Shown piece after piece: positions 1-9,600 of a stretch of DNA of 52,527 nt; position 1 is the first letter of the stretch; each line of letters begins with the position of its first letter. Source of the DNA: Phycisphaerae bacterium. Lineage in GTDB: Bacteria; Planctomycetota; Phycisphaerae; UBA1845; PWPN01. A model generated the notes under the pieces. The model did not search any database, had not been told where the DNA came from, and saw nothing but the letters and a program-made list of their open reading frames with translations. The translations under genes were made by a program, and so were the position numbers. The stretch lies in the NCBI GenBank assembly GCA_018003015.1, contig JAGNEZ010000047.1, positions 1-52,527 of the forward strand, written 5' to 3'.

Positions 1-9
1 GCTTAGAAG

Positions 10-3000
10 ATGGCGTACCGCCTTGGAAGCACGACCGGACTGCACGTCGGGTTCGCTCTCGCTGCATTGGCCGTCGGCCTGCAGTCGCCACCGGCTCCGG
101 CTGACGAATATCGGGCGTTCTGGGTCGATGCCTGGGGACCCGGCTTCCGCAGCCAGTCCGAGGTCGAAACCTTGCTTGGCAAGGTCGGCGATCCGGCCAA
201 CGTCGGGCGCATCCGCGAGGCCAACTGCAATGCGGTCATCGTCCAGGTCCGGCGTCGCGCGGACGTGTGCTATCCCTCGGCGGTCGGCGAGCCCTACATG
301 TCCGACCTGTCCCCCTGGAATTTCAACGCCCTGCAGGCCATGATCGACGCTGCCCATGATACCACCGGCGGCAAGCAGCGTATCGAGGTCCACTGCTGGC
401 TGGTCACCTTCGCGACCGGCAAATCCGGATCGGCCGGCGTGGTCTACCAGGCCCATTGCTCCACCCCGACGGGCAGCCTGATTACGCTCGATAACTACTG
501 GCCGACACGCGACCAGAACGGGGCGGAGACCGATGACAAGGCTTTCGACCCTGGACACCCCCTGGTCCTGAAGTACACCACCGACGTCTGCATGGATATG
601 GTCAACAACTTCAACGTTGACGGCGTACACTTCGATTACATCCGCTTCACCGGCAACAGCCAGGGGTACAACCCGACCAGTATCGCCCGCTACAACGCCC
701 GCTACGGACTCACCGGGCAGCCGGCGTCCACCGATGAACGATTCAAGCAATGGCGCCGAGACCAGGTCACGGCCGTGGTTCGCAGGGTCTACGCCCATAT
801 CCAGCAATCCAAGCCGCAAGTCAGACTGTCAGGCGCGTTCGTCACCTGGAACCCTTCGCCCACCACATCCACACGGGAAGGCTTCAGGGCCACCCGGCCG
901 TACTACGACGTCTACTCGGACTGGGACAGCTGGATCCAGGAGGGCATTGTGGATATGGCCGTCCCGATGACCTACTACAACTGGGGGGGCTCGCTGGCCG
1001 CCGACTACACTCGCTGGATGAACTTCGAGAAGGACCGCAAGGGCGACCGGCACATGGTCGTCGGGCCGGGAATCTACATGAACTCGCTGGACAACGCGAT
1101 CTACGAACTGCAGATGACGCGGAATGCGTCGCCGGCAGGCAATCACGCTCACGGCTTCTGCGGCTACTCGTATCGAGCCCCTTTCACACTGGGCTCCTCC
1201 TACGGCCCCTGGACTGACTTCGCTCCGCGACTGCTCAGTGACGTGACACCGGTCAAGGCCGCCATTCCCGACATGCCGTGGAAGTCCAGCCCCACCAAAG
1301 CCCACCTCATGGGAACCGTCACCCTCGTCTCCAGCGGCGCCTGGGCGGACGGGGCAACAGTCGGCATTGCCGGCCCCGAAAGCCGGAGCATGGCCACCGA
1401 CGGCACCGGCTTCTACGCCTTCATCGACCTCACCCCGGGAACGTATCAGCTCACCGCGAGCAAGGCAGGATACCCCGATCTGACCGCAACCGTAAGCGTG
1501 GCCCTGGGCGCGGTGACCGGCAACATGTACGAACAGGACTTCTCACTCGGGGGGAACATTCCACCGGTGATCAGCGAAGTCAATGTGACCGCTCTCACCG
1601 ACCACACGGCGTCGATCACCTGGACGACGGACACGCCGGGAACTTCCCAAGTCGAGTACGGCACGACGACCAGCTATGGCGCTCAGACGCCGCTCGATGC
1701 AACCAGAGTCACCCGCCATGCTGTCACCCTGGCGGCTCTGGAGCCCAACACCCGCTATCATTTCAGGGTCATGTCAGCCAACGACTATGGCCCTTCGACG
1801 TCCGCGGACTTCACCCTGGCTACCGACGGTCCACCAGAGATCTCGGACATCAAAGCCGCCAGTGTGGCCGCGACCGAGGCGGTGATCACTTGGACCACCA
1901 ACGCCGCGAGCACCAGCCAGGTCCGCTACGGGCTGACCGGCGACTATGGGAGCCAATCCTTGCTGGACCCGACCAGGCTCACCAGCCACTTCGTGACGTT
2001 GACCGGCTTGACGCCCTTAACCGCCTATCATTACCAGGTCGTCTCGACCAATGACTACGGGTCAAGACAGTCGGCCGATCTTACCTTCGCCACGCCCGAA
2101 ATGCCCACGGAATACTTGATCGACAATACCGATTCCGGCTGGGCCAATACCTCGCCCTCCGGAAACTGGACGGTAGGCGTCGCCGCGGCCGTGCCGCGCA
2201 TCGGAGTCAACTACTTGTATACCTCGGGCGTGGGAAACACCGATGAATGGGCCGCCACCCGCAAGTGTACCTGGACGCCCAACCTGGCCCTCAAAGGCTA
2301 CTACGACGTGTATGTCTACTACCAGATCGGAAGCAACCGCTCGAACTCGGCGCCCTACCAGGTTCATCACCAGGCCGGAACACTCACCAGCGTCCAGAAT
2401 CAGAACTCGAGCTCTCCGAACCAAAGCGGCTGGTTCCTGATCGGCCAGGACCTGCTCTTCCTGGCAGGGACTTCCGGCTACGTCGAGCTGGGCAACAACA
2501 CCGCGGATACCAGATACGTCAGCGCGGACGCCGCCAAATTCGTCTTCAAGAGCCCCTTCGACGTGACCCCGCCGAGCACCCCCGTGGTCACCGACGAGGG
2601 AGCTTGCACGCTTTCAACCTCGGTCCTGAGCGTCACCTGGACCACCGCCGACGCGGAGTCCGCCATCGCCAGGAGCGAATACCGCATTGTTCAGCTGGCC
2701 GGACCGACGGTCCGCGATTGGACCGACGTCGGCACCCAGACCCAGGTGACCGCAACCGACCTTACCCTGCTTCCGGGCCGAAGTTATCGTGTCCAGGTTC
2801 GAGCCACCAACGATGTCGGCCTGGCCAGCGAGATCGGAGCATCCGACGGCATTGTGGTGTTCGGCTTCGACGTGGACGGCAACACCCTGGTCAACGCGAG
2901 CGACATGAACACCTTCCAGCAGTGCCTCGCCGGACCGGAGATCCCTTACCCCTCGACCGCAGCCCCGGACTGCGGCCGGTTCGACACCGACAGCGACAAC

Positions 3001-3084
3001 GACGTCGACATGAGCGACTTCGCCGTCTTTCAGCGCTGCCTGACCGGCCCCGACCCGATCGACCCGAATTGCGTGAAGCCGTAG
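10..3084 (+). CDS. Exported GHL10-type (family 10-like) glycoside hydrolase, multidomain, dockerin-like tail
   Basis: 1024 residues. An in-frame TAG at 4-6 makes the ATG at 10 the first possible start, and it opens a signal peptide ending near PAPADE. Domains in order: a GHL10/DUF187-like barrel (about 35-425; starts EYRAFWVDAW, contains NVDGVHFDYIRF, a likely acidic active-site strand); a carboxypeptidase-regulatory-like beta domain (about 432-515); two fibronectin type III domains (about 518-605 and 608-695), each with an ITWTT strand; a golvesin-C-like carbohydrate-associated domain (about 700-845); a third Fn3-like domain (about 851-945); and a C-terminal pair of calcium-loop repeats (about 953-1024) with FQQCLAGP and FQRCLTGP. 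Probably a secreted polysaccharide-acting enzyme; its substrate cannot be read from the sequence. It converges on the polyphosphate operon, with a 44-bp gap. Confidence 0.8.
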   Translation: MAYRLGSTTGLHVGFALAALAVGLQSPPAPADEYRAFWVDAWGPGFRSQSEVETLLGKVGDPANVGRIREANCNAVIVQVRRRADVCYPSAVGEPYMSDLSPWNFNALQAMIDAAHDTTGGKQRIEVHCWLVTFATGKSGSAGVVYQAHCSTPTGSLITLDNYWPTRDQNGAETDDKAFDPGHPLVLKYTTDVCMDMVNNFNVDGVHFDYIRFTGNSQGYNPTSIARYNARYGLTGQPASTDERFKQWRRDQVTAVVRRVYAHIQQSKPQVRLSGAFVTWNPSPTTSTREGFRATRPYYDVYSDWDSWIQEGIVDMAVPMTYYNWGGSLAADYTRWMNFEKDRKGDRHMVVGPGIYMNSLDNAIYELQMTRNASPAGNHAHGFCGYSYRAPFTLGSSYGPWTDFAPRLLSDVTPVKAAIPDMPWKSSPTKAHLMGTVTLVSSGAWADGATVGIAGPESRSMATDGTGFYAFIDLTPGTYQLTASKAGYPDLTATVSVALGAVTGNMYEQDFSLGGNIPPVISEVNVTALTDHTASITWTTDTPGTSQVEYGTTTSYGAQTPLDATRVTRHAVTLAALEPNTRYHFRVMSANDYGPSTSADFTLATDGPPEISDIKAASVAATEAVITWTTNAASTSQVRYGLTGDYGSQSLLDPTRLTSHFVTLTGLTPLTAYHYQVVSTNDYGSRQSADLTFATPEMPTEYLIDNTDSGWANTSPSGNWTVGVAAAVPRIGVNYLYTSGVGNTDEWAATRKCTWTPNLALKGYYDVYVYYQIGSNRSNSAPYQVHHQAGTLTSVQNQNSSSPNQSGWFLIGQDLLFLAGTSGYVELGNNTADTRYVSADAAKFVFKSPFDVTPPSTPVVTDEGACTLSTSVLSVTWTTADAESAIARSEYRIVQLAGPTVRDWTDVGTQTQVTATDLTLLPGRSYRVQVRATNDVGLASEIGASDGIVVFGFDVDGNTLVNASDMNTFQQCLAGPEIPYPSTAAPDCGRFDTDSDNDVDMSDFAVFQRCLTGPDPIDPNCVKP

Positions 3085-3128
3085 ACAACGCCCGACTGAC
3101 CGCGGCAGCGGAATCCGCGAATTCACCG

Positions 3129-3653
3129 TCAGGCGGAGTCGCTGCTCGCCGCCCACGGGGGCCGGTCAATGCGCTGCGGGCGCCACAGCGAAACGAGCGT
3201 GCCCCTGGTCTCCACCGACAGGTCACCCCAAGATCGAATGTCCAGATCGATGCGAGCCACGGCGCAAGTAGCCATGCGCGAGCGGCCGTTGCTCAACAAA
3301 TCCACCAGATCCTCCAGGCACGGATTGTGACCCACCAGCAGCACCCGTTGACGTTCGTCGGCCAACTTCTGCAAGCACGAAATGCAGTCCTCCGGAGCGG
3401 CATCATAGAGTTCGCTCAGAACGTCAACCTCACCCGTATAGCCGCAGGCTTCCGTCACCCGGGCGGTCGTCTTGCGAGCCCGTTTGGCCGACGAACTCAA
3501 CACGAAATCCGGGACCAGCCCGCACTCCAGCAGATACTGGCCAGCCATCGGCGCCTCGCGTTTCCCCCGCTTGTTCAGGGGACGATCGTGATCCGGCAGC
3601 TCCTCGTCGTCCCAGCTTGACTTCGCATGCCGAAGCAGCAACAGTGTCTTCAT
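3129..3653 (-). CDS. sixA: SixA-like histidine phosphatase
   Basis: 174 residues of the histidine phosphatase (phosphoglycerate mutase-like) superfamily. The N-terminus MKTLLLLRHAKSSW carries the RHA/RHG catalytic histidine, followed by DHDRPLNKRG, typical of the SixA branch; the second conserved His lies in VLLVGHNPCLEDL. SixA proteins remove phosphate from phosphohistidine, for instance on HPt domains, but related proteins act on small phosphorylated molecules. It lies 74 bp downstream of ppk on the same strand and is probably the last gene of the polyphosphate operon. That context leaves open a role in removing phosphate from histidine-phosphorylated proteins or in polyphosphate-linked metabolism. 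The substrate is not determined. Confidence 0.82.
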   Translation of the reverse strand: MKTLLLLRHAKSSWDDEELPDHDRPLNKRGKREAPMAGQYLLECGLVPDFVLSSSAKRARKTTARVTEACGYTGEVDVLSELYDAAPEDCISCLQKLADERQRVLLVGHNPCLEDLVDLLSNGRSRMATCAVARIDLDIRSWGDLSVETRGTLVSLWRPQRIDRPPWAASSDSA

Positions 3654-3727
3654 CCAAGCCTCCCGTCGCCGCGGTCAGCGGCTCGTCCTGAACAGTCGTC
3701 CATCTTCCCCCTCCGTCGGCCGCCGGG

Positions 3728-5833
3728 TCAGATGCCTTCGCCCCCGGGCCGATACGGCTCAAACGTCGTCTGCCGGTGCTGCTCCGCCTGCCGGGCGATC
3801 TTCCGCACTTCCCTGAAAAGACTCTCCTGGCAGCGGACCGCCCGGCCACCCTTGTGACGCGGCAGTTGATAGCTGCCGTCGGACGCCAGATGCCGACCCT
3901 TGACCGTGTCTTTGAAACATGTCTCCATGATGTCCACCAGCCGCGCCTTGCAGGCCGGATCCTCGATCGGCACCAGGAGTTCGACCCTGCGGTCCAGGTT
4001 CCGCGGCATCCAATCCGCGCTCGAGATGAACACCAGCTCGTCACCCCCGTTGTAGAAGTAAAACAGCCGGCTGTGCTCCAGATAACGATCCACAATGCTG
4101 ATCACGCTGATGTTCTCGCTCAATCCGGGAACACCCGGCCGCAGGCAGCAGATCCCCCGGACATTCAGTCGGATCTTGACCCCCGCCCTCGACGCGGCAT
4201 ACAGCACTTCAATCAACGCAGGGTCAACCAGCGAGTTCATCTTGGCCATGATCCGGGCCCGGCCACCCTGGCGCTTCCGCTCCGTCTCCACCTCGATCAG
4301 CTCGATCAGTCTCTCCCGCAACCCCAGCGGCGCCATCTCGATCTTGCGGAACTTCTGGGGCTGTGAGTAGCCGGTAATGGTATTGAAGAAGCTGGTGGCA
4401 TCCGAGACCAGCTCCTCATGGGTGGTCATGAAGGAGGCGTCGGTGTATTGGCGGGCGGTGATCTCGTTGTAGTTGCCGGTGCCGAAGTGGACGTAACGCT
4501 GAACTCCGTGCGGCTCGCGACGAATGACGATGCAGACCTTGGCATGAGTCTTGAGTCCCTTGACGCCGTAGATGACCTGCACCCCGGCCTGCTCCAGCTC
4601 GCGAGCCCACTCGATGTTCCGGGCCTCGTCAAACCGAGCCTTCAATTCGACCAGAGCGGTCACATGCTTGCCCCGCTCGGCGGCCCGGGCCAGGGCTGCG
4701 ACGATCGGGCTCTTGCGGCTGGTGCGATACAGGATCTGCTTGATGGCGAGCACGTCGGGATCATCGGCCGCCTCCTCGACCAGCCACACGACCGGGTCAA
4801 AACTGTCAAACGGATGATAGAGCAGGACATCGCGCCGGCTCAGAATGTCGAAGATGCTGAACTTCAGGTCGACGTCCGGCGAGGGATGCGCCGGCCAAGG
4901 CTCGTATTTGAGATCCTCGAAACCCTGCAGCTCGGTCAGCCGCATGTAGGCTGCCAGATCCGGCGGCCCTGCGACCGCATAGACGTCCCGCGACGACACG
5001 TCCAGCGACCGCTGCAGAAACTCCAGCACCCCAAGGCTGGCCTGCTGCGAGATTTCCAGTCGAACACAGTCGCTTTGTTTGCGCTGATCGAGAATCTCCT
5101 CCATTTCCTCCAGAAGATCGAACGCCAGATCCTCTCGCACACTCAGGTCCGCGTTGCGGTTGATTCGGAACGGCACAACTTCCAGCACGTGCTCGCCGGG
5201 AAAGAAGCGCTGAATGAAAAGAGTGCAGACGTCCTCCAGCAGAATGTACTCATACCGCCCAATGGCCGGCAGGGTGACGTGCCGCTGAAGGGCCCGGCCG
5301 AACGGAATCACGGCGTAGCGGGCCTCACGCTCGCCCGCCCCCGGATCCACCCGAACGCAGAGCGTCAGCATGCGATCGGTCAGCAGCGGAAACTCCCGAT
5401 CCCCGCCCACGGCCATCGGCGTCAGAACGGAGAAAACCTCACTCTCGAAAACCTGCTCCACGGCCTTCAGCTGCCGGTCGGAGAGTTCGCCCGGCCGCCT
5501 TCGCATCACCCCCCCCTGGGCCAGGGCCGGTTCAATGTCGTCGAGATAGCAGCTGTATTGCCCCTCAACCATGCGGCGGGCACGCCGGCTGACCGCCTCG
5601 AGCTGCTCCTCGGGGCTCATCCCCGCCGGATCCGTCTTCTGGCTGCCTTGACGTACGAGTTGCTGCAACCCTCCGACCCGCACCATGAAGAACTCGTCGA
5701 GGTTGGATGCGGTGATGGCCAGAAACTTGATCCGCTCCAGCAGAGGGATGGCCCGGTCTCGGGCCTCGTCAAGCACCCGCTCATTGAACTCCAGCCAGCT
5801 CAACTCCCGGTTGATGTAGGTCCGCGGTTTCAT
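3728..5833 (-). CDS. ppk: Polyphosphate kinase 1
   Basis: 701 residues, normal for PPK1. It reversibly transfers the terminal phosphate of ATP to a growing polyphosphate chain. The start MKPRTYINRELSWLEFN matches the family N-terminus; its ATG overlaps the ppx stop in an ATGA arrangement, so longer in-frame extensions are rejected. The autophosphorylated histidine is His430 in GLKTHAK, the second phospholipase-D-like histidine is His449 in YVHFGTGNYNE, and His587 lies in VDRYLEHSRLFYF; these match E. coli His435, His454 and His592 with a constant offset of 5. N-terminal, head and two catalytic C-terminal domains all appear complete. Third gene of the ROK-ppx-ppk-sixA operon, with translational coupling to ppx likely. 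Confidence 0.96.
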   Translation of the reverse strand: MKPRTYINRELSWLEFNERVLDEARDRAIPLLERIKFLAITASNLDEFFMVRVGGLQQLVRQGSQKTDPAGMSPEEQLEAVSRRARRMVEGQYSCYLDDIEPALAQGGVMRRRPGELSDRQLKAVEQVFESEVFSVLTPMAVGGDREFPLLTDRMLTLCVRVDPGAGEREARYAVIPFGRALQRHVTLPAIGRYEYILLEDVCTLFIQRFFPGEHVLEVVPFRINRNADLSVREDLAFDLLEEMEEILDQRKQSDCVRLEISQQASLGVLEFLQRSLDVSSRDVYAVAGPPDLAAYMRLTELQGFEDLKYEPWPAHPSPDVDLKFSIFDILSRRDVLLYHPFDSFDPVVWLVEEAADDPDVLAIKQILYRTSRKSPIVAALARAAERGKHVTALVELKARFDEARNIEWARELEQAGVQVIYGVKGLKTHAKVCIVIRREPHGVQRYVHFGTGNYNEITARQYTDASFMTTHEELVSDATSFFNTITGYSQPQKFRKIEMAPLGLRERLIELIEVETERKRQGGRARIMAKMNSLVDPALIEVLYAASRAGVKIRLNVRGICCLRPGVPGLSENISVISIVDRYLEHSRLFYFYNGGDELVFISSADWMPRNLDRRVELLVPIEDPACKARLVDIMETCFKDTVKGRHLASDGSYQLPRHKGGRAVRCQESLFREVRKIARQAEQHRQTTFEPYRPGGEGI

Positions 5834-7440
5834 GATCTCGCTCGACGCAGCAGTACCTGCATGCCGTAGGTCTCCTCGAACATCGGCCCTTTCTGGTCGA
5901 GGGCCAATTGCTCGAGGGAAAGATCCTCGGTGTTGGGAATCGCAATCACCAGCCGGCCATCCTCCCGGCTGCACCTCAACTCCGTGACTCGCTGACTCCG
6001 CGAGCAGTCCAGGGCGTCGGCAACCCGCAGCAGAGCCGCCATCTTCGCAACCACGATCCGACGGGTACGATCCAACGTCGCATACCCCTCGTGCGTCGGT
6101 TTGGGCGAGGCCCGCCGCGCATACCGGGCAACCAGGGCAACCAGCCGCACGTCCATCTTGCTCAGTCCGAACAGATCACTGTTCATGATCACGTACATCG
6201 AGTGCTTGTGATGGCTGGCCGGGTTGACAAAAGCCCCAATCTCGTGCAACAGGGCCGCGAGATAGAGAAGCAGCTCGTAACGCGGATCGAGCTGGTGCTC
6301 GCCCTGCAGGGCGTAAAACAGCCGCCGGCACAGCTCGCCCACGTGACGGGCGTGAGCCTCATTGACCTGATACTTGCGCGCCAGATCTATCGCCGAGCGG
6401 ATGATCTGGTTGTTGAACTCCTCGGTCCATACGCCTCGCGTGGCCATCTGGTGCAGCAACCCGTCGCGCAGGTTGACCGGGGCGACCAGGACCTCCCGGA
6501 GATCAAAAGCCCGGGCCATCTCCACGTAGGTCAGCAAGGCCGGAGCCAGTGTCTCGGCCTCCGGAAACGTCAGATGATACTCCTGAACGATTCGCCCCGG
6601 CGTCAGGTCAAGAAGGTCGTCGGTGAGGCTCTCCAGCGCGGCCAGAGATAAGCGATTGATGCCGTCCGGGTCCCAGCGATCCAGCAGCCGCGAAGCCGCA
6701 AAACGAACATCACCACCAAGAGCAATCATCTCGATCGCCACGCTCCGCGACACGTGCTGAATGACCTCCTCTACCGTGATGCGGATCTGGCTCACCATGA
6801 TCTGCCGGGTCTTCACCGTCGGAGCACGATACGTGTTCAGCATCTCCCGGAGCCGGATCGCTCCCAGCCGGTAGGTGCGGGAGAACGCCACGTTGTCGCC
6901 CTGGACAACGAGCAGCTCGGTGCTGCCGCCGCCAACCTCGATCACCATGGCCCGGGCCCCGGCCAGCTCCGGCTCCGCCTTCAGGAGCGGCTGGATCCCC
7001 AGGTAGGTGATCCGGTTCACCTCCGCTTCATCCAGCGGCTCAACCTGAAGCCCGGTCGCGATGGCAATGCGGTCCACGAACGCCAGTGAATTCGCCGCCT
7101 CGCGAACGGCGCTCGTCGCAACGACACGGATCCGGTTCTCCTCACTAACCCCGTATTCCTTGAGCAGACGCTGGTAGCTGCGCAACACCGCCACGCAATC
7201 CTCAATGGTGCTCTTGCGCAAATGCCCGCGAGTGAACGTGTCCTTCCCCAGATCCACTTCCCGCGACACCGACTCGAGGATCCGGATCCCTCCCGCCGGA
7301 CCGATCTCCGCGACAGCCATACGCACAGAACCCGCCCCAATGTCGATAACCGCCACCGGCGTCGTCCCGGCGACCTTCTCGCCCGGAACCGTCGCGGTCG
7401 CTTTGTCAGGCACATTCGACTTCATGACAGCGGCCACCAT
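5830..7440 (-). CDS. ppx: Exopolyphosphatase / guanosine pentaphosphatase (Ppx/GppA) with C-terminal HD-like domain
   Basis: 536 residues. The N-terminal ASKHA-fold phosphatase core has the phosphate loop AVIDIGAGSVRM and the second loop VIEVGGGSTELLV. The C-terminal half (about 330-536) is an HD-like helical domain as in long Ppx proteins, with LLHEIGAF at the usual HD position (His-Glu here). Ppx removes phosphate from the ends of polyphosphate; GppA acts on pppGpp, and the two cannot be separated by eye. The ATG at 7440 shares its A with the TGA of the ROK gene (TGATG); a GTG at 7443 is an alternative. The stop overlaps the ppk start by 4 bp. Encoding the synthase and the degrading enzyme with overlapping ends suggests a fixed ratio of the two. 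Confidence 0.93.
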   Translation of the reverse strand: MVAAVMKSNVPDKATATVPGEKVAGTTPVAVIDIGAGSVRMAVAEIGPAGGIRILESVSREVDLGKDTFTRGHLRKSTIEDCVAVLRSYQRLLKEYGVSEENRIRVVATSAVREAANSLAFVDRIAIATGLQVEPLDEAEVNRITYLGIQPLLKAEPELAGARAMVIEVGGGSTELLVVQGDNVAFSRTYRLGAIRLREMLNTYRAPTVKTRQIMVSQIRITVEEVIQHVSRSVAIEMIALGGDVRFAASRLLDRWDPDGINRLSLAALESLTDDLLDLTPGRIVQEYHLTFPEAETLAPALLTYVEMARAFDLREVLVAPVNLRDGLLHQMATRGVWTEEFNNQIIRSAIDLARKYQVNEAHARHVGELCRRLFYALQGEHQLDPRYELLLYLAALLHEIGAFVNPASHHKHSMYVIMNSDLFGLSKMDVRLVALVARYARRASPKPTHEGYATLDRTRRIVVAKMAALLRVADALDCSRSQRVTELRCSREDGRLVIAIPNTEDLSLEQLALDQKGPMFEETYGMQVLLRRARS

Positions 7441-8423
7441 CACTTGACGACCGATTCCCGAGCCCAGGCGGCAGCGCCCATGGCCGCAGCATCGTCACCG
7501 AGTTGGGCCGGAACCACCTTGAACGATTTGGCAAAGGCCGGCAGAACACGCTTTCGGGCAGCGCGACCCACGCCATCCACGAACAACTCCGGCATGGCCT
7601 CCACCAGACCGCCGCCGAGGATAACCGTGTCCGGAGCCAGCAGGTTCACTACGCCCGCCAGGACAACGCCGATCGACCGGGCCGCCTGCCGGACAATCTC
7701 CTCAATCGCCTGATCACCTTCCTTGATCGCCTCGGCCAGCGTCGCGCTGCGAATCTCGGCCAGGTCTGCGCCGGCCTTGGCCTGGAGGTGCGGGGCCTCG
7801 CCTCGGCATACCGCTTGGGCGGCAGCGCCGGCGATGGCCAGCCGACTCGCGTGAGCCTCCAGGCAACCTCGCTGCCCGCAACCGCACAGGCTTCCGTCGG
7901 GAAACAGCGGTACGTGGCCGATCTCCATGCACGAGCCCGTCTTGCCGCGCAGAATCTTGCCTTCGTACACACACCCGCCACCAATGCCAGTGCCCGGGAA
8001 AACCCCAATCACACAGCGCCCCGATCGTCCCGCCCCAAAACGGTACTCACCGTAGATTCCGGCATCCACGTCGTTCAGAATCACCGCCGGACAACCGAAC
8101 TCCTTCTCCAGCATCGCCTTGATGGGCACGTCCTTCCAGCCAAGGTTGGGTGTGTCGAGAATGATCCCCTGATCCAGATCCAGCGGGCCCGGGCAACCGA
8201 TACCGATCCCCCCCAGGCGATCGCGGGCAATGTGGGCTTCGTCGAGCATGGTCTGAATGACCTGCACCATCCGCCTGAAAACGGCATCCGTTCCCTCCTG
8301 CCCTTTGGTCTTCTTCCGGTTGCGCCCCAGCATCTGGAACTCGGAGTCAAAGACCGTGGCCAGCATCTTCGTGGCCCCCAGGTCGAATCCCACCCAGTAC
8401 GTCTCGTCCGGTTTGGCTGCCAT
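7440..8423 (-). CDS. ROK-family sugar kinase (glucokinase-like)
   Basis: 327 residues. The start MAAKPDETYWVGFDLGATKM places the ATP-phosphate loop (GFDLGATK) at the N-terminus. The catalytic region includes ILNDVDAGIYGE, then PGTGIGGG, and the ROK zinc site with Cys180, Cys182 and Cys187 in CGCGQRGCLEAH. It likely phosphorylates glucose or a related hexose in the cytoplasm. The stop overlaps ppx by 1 base, making it the first gene of the polyphosphate operon. Some ROK kinases (polyphosphate glucokinases) use polyphosphate as donor, so the context invites that idea; but as I recall polyphosphate glucokinases usually lack the zinc cysteines, which argues for ATP. Longer in-frame extensions up to 8600 lack similarity to the family and are rejected. 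Confidence 0.88.
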   Translation of the reverse strand: MAAKPDETYWVGFDLGATKMLATVFDSEFQMLGRNRKKTKGQEGTDAVFRRMVQVIQTMLDEAHIARDRLGGIGIGCPGPLDLDQGIILDTPNLGWKDVPIKAMLEKEFGCPAVILNDVDAGIYGEYRFGAGRSGRCVIGVFPGTGIGGGCVYEGKILRGKTGSCMEIGHVPLFPDGSLCGCGQRGCLEAHASRLAIAGAAAQAVCRGEAPHLQAKAGADLAEIRSATLAEAIKEGDQAIEEIVRQAARSIGVVLAGVVNLLAPDTVILGGGLVEAMPELFVDGVGRAARKRVLPAFAKSFKVVPAQLGDDAAAMGAAAWARESVVK

Positions 8424-8647
8424 GATGAAGCAAGGATAGCAGACTCGCCGCCCGAACACCACCCGGCGCTTGACCACGAGGAGCAGGTTGCAGTCCCCGT
8501 CAACCACGCGGATAATGAAGTCCGGATGGCAGCGCGCAACCGGATCATCGCGACGTTCCACCCGTGGGAAATCGACCGGCCCGCGAACCATGGCCTTCAT
8601 GCCGCCGACCAGGCCGCTTGACGCCAGCCGATCGGGGAACGCAAGCC

Positions 8648-9577
8648 TTGGCCAGCAAACGACTCCTGCCCGATGGCCAGCAACGCTTCGGCGCCCACAT
8701 GTCGATCGCCGGCGGGCTGCACCAGGCGCTCGTACTCGGCCGCAAGACCGGCTGCAACTGCATTCAGATCTTCGTCAAGAACCAGCGGCAGTGGCACGCG
8801 CCACCGCTGACTCAAGATCAGGTCCAAGCCTGGCAGAGAGCCCTGGCGGAATCGGACATCCGGCCGGTGATCGCCCACAGCACCTACCTGATCAACCTCG
8901 CCAGCCCCTACGACCAACTCTGGCAACGCAGCATCAACGCTTTCACCGACGAACTCGAACGATGTGAACGACTCGGTATCACCGCCCTGGTCATCCACCC
9001 CGGGGCCCACCTCGGCCAGGGAGTCGACCGGGGCATTGCCCGAGTCGCCCAGGCCCTCAATGCCATCCACGCCCGCACCAGGGGTTTCACCGTCAAGACC
9101 ACCCTGGAAACCACCGCCGGGCAGGGCTCGTGCCTGGGCAGCCGGCTCAACCAGCTGGCGGCCATAATTGAACAAACCCGGGAGCCCGACCGAATTCGCG
9201 TCTGCGTGGACACCTGTCACATCTTCGCTGCAGGATACGACCTCAGCTCCGCGCAAGGCTACGCGGCAACGATGGCCGATCTCACCCACCATATCGGCCT
9301 TGGTCGAATCGTCGCGTTCCACCTCAACGATTCGCTGAGCCCGATTGGCTGCCACAAAGATCGCCACGAACACATCGGCCGCGGGCACCTGGGCCGCAGT
9401 GCATTCCGACACCTGCTGAACGACCCCCGATTCCTGGGCCGCCCTATGATCCTGGAAACACCCAAAGGACAGGATTCCCGCGGCCGCGACCTGGACCGCG
9501 TCAACCTCGCCACCCTCCGGCGGCTGGTCGTCTCCGTCAAAACCCGCCCCACCGGCGCCGGCAAACCCCATGCATGA
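8648..9577 (+). CDS. nfo: Endonuclease IV (AP endonuclease, Nfo)
   Basis: 309 residues from a TTG start preceded by GGGGA at 9 nt; no ATG lies before the conserved FGAHMSIAGG strand, and a GTG at 8564 would add 28 residues without similarity or a ribosome site. The enzyme cuts DNA 5' of abasic sites in base excision repair and uses a tri-zinc centre. Ligand motifs visible are VIHPGAHLGQG, the ETTAGQG loop, VCVDTCHIFAAGYD, and FHLNDSLSPIGCHKDRHEHIG, covering the expected His, Asp and Glu residues in family order. Complete family length plus a slightly long C-terminus. Transcribed divergently from the ROK operon. Start codon less certain than function. Confidence 0.93.
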   Translation: MASKRLLPDGQQRFGAHMSIAGGLHQALVLGRKTGCNCIQIFVKNQRQWHAPPLTQDQVQAWQRALAESDIRPVIAHSTYLINLASPYDQLWQRSINAFTDELERCERLGITALVIHPGAHLGQGVDRGIARVAQALNAIHARTRGFTVKTTLETTAGQGSCLGSRLNQLAAIIEQTREPDRIRVCVDTCHIFAAGYDLSSAQGYAATMADLTHHIGLGRIVAFHLNDSLSPIGCHKDRHEHIGRGHLGRSAFRHLLNDPRFLGRPMILETPKGQDSRGRDLDRVNLATLRRLVVSVKTRPTGAGKPHA

Positions 9578-9600
9578 ACGCCCGGCAGCAGCCCGCCCTA

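Noticed and set aside
4418-5869. A 483-residue frame antisense to ppk
   Set aside because: It mirrors a complete PPK1 with all catalytic histidines and shows no motif of its own.
7440-8423. Naming the ROK protein a polyphosphate glucokinase outright
   Set aside because: The operon suggests it, but the zinc cysteines are those of ordinary ATP-dependent ROK kinases and donor use cannot be read from sequence.
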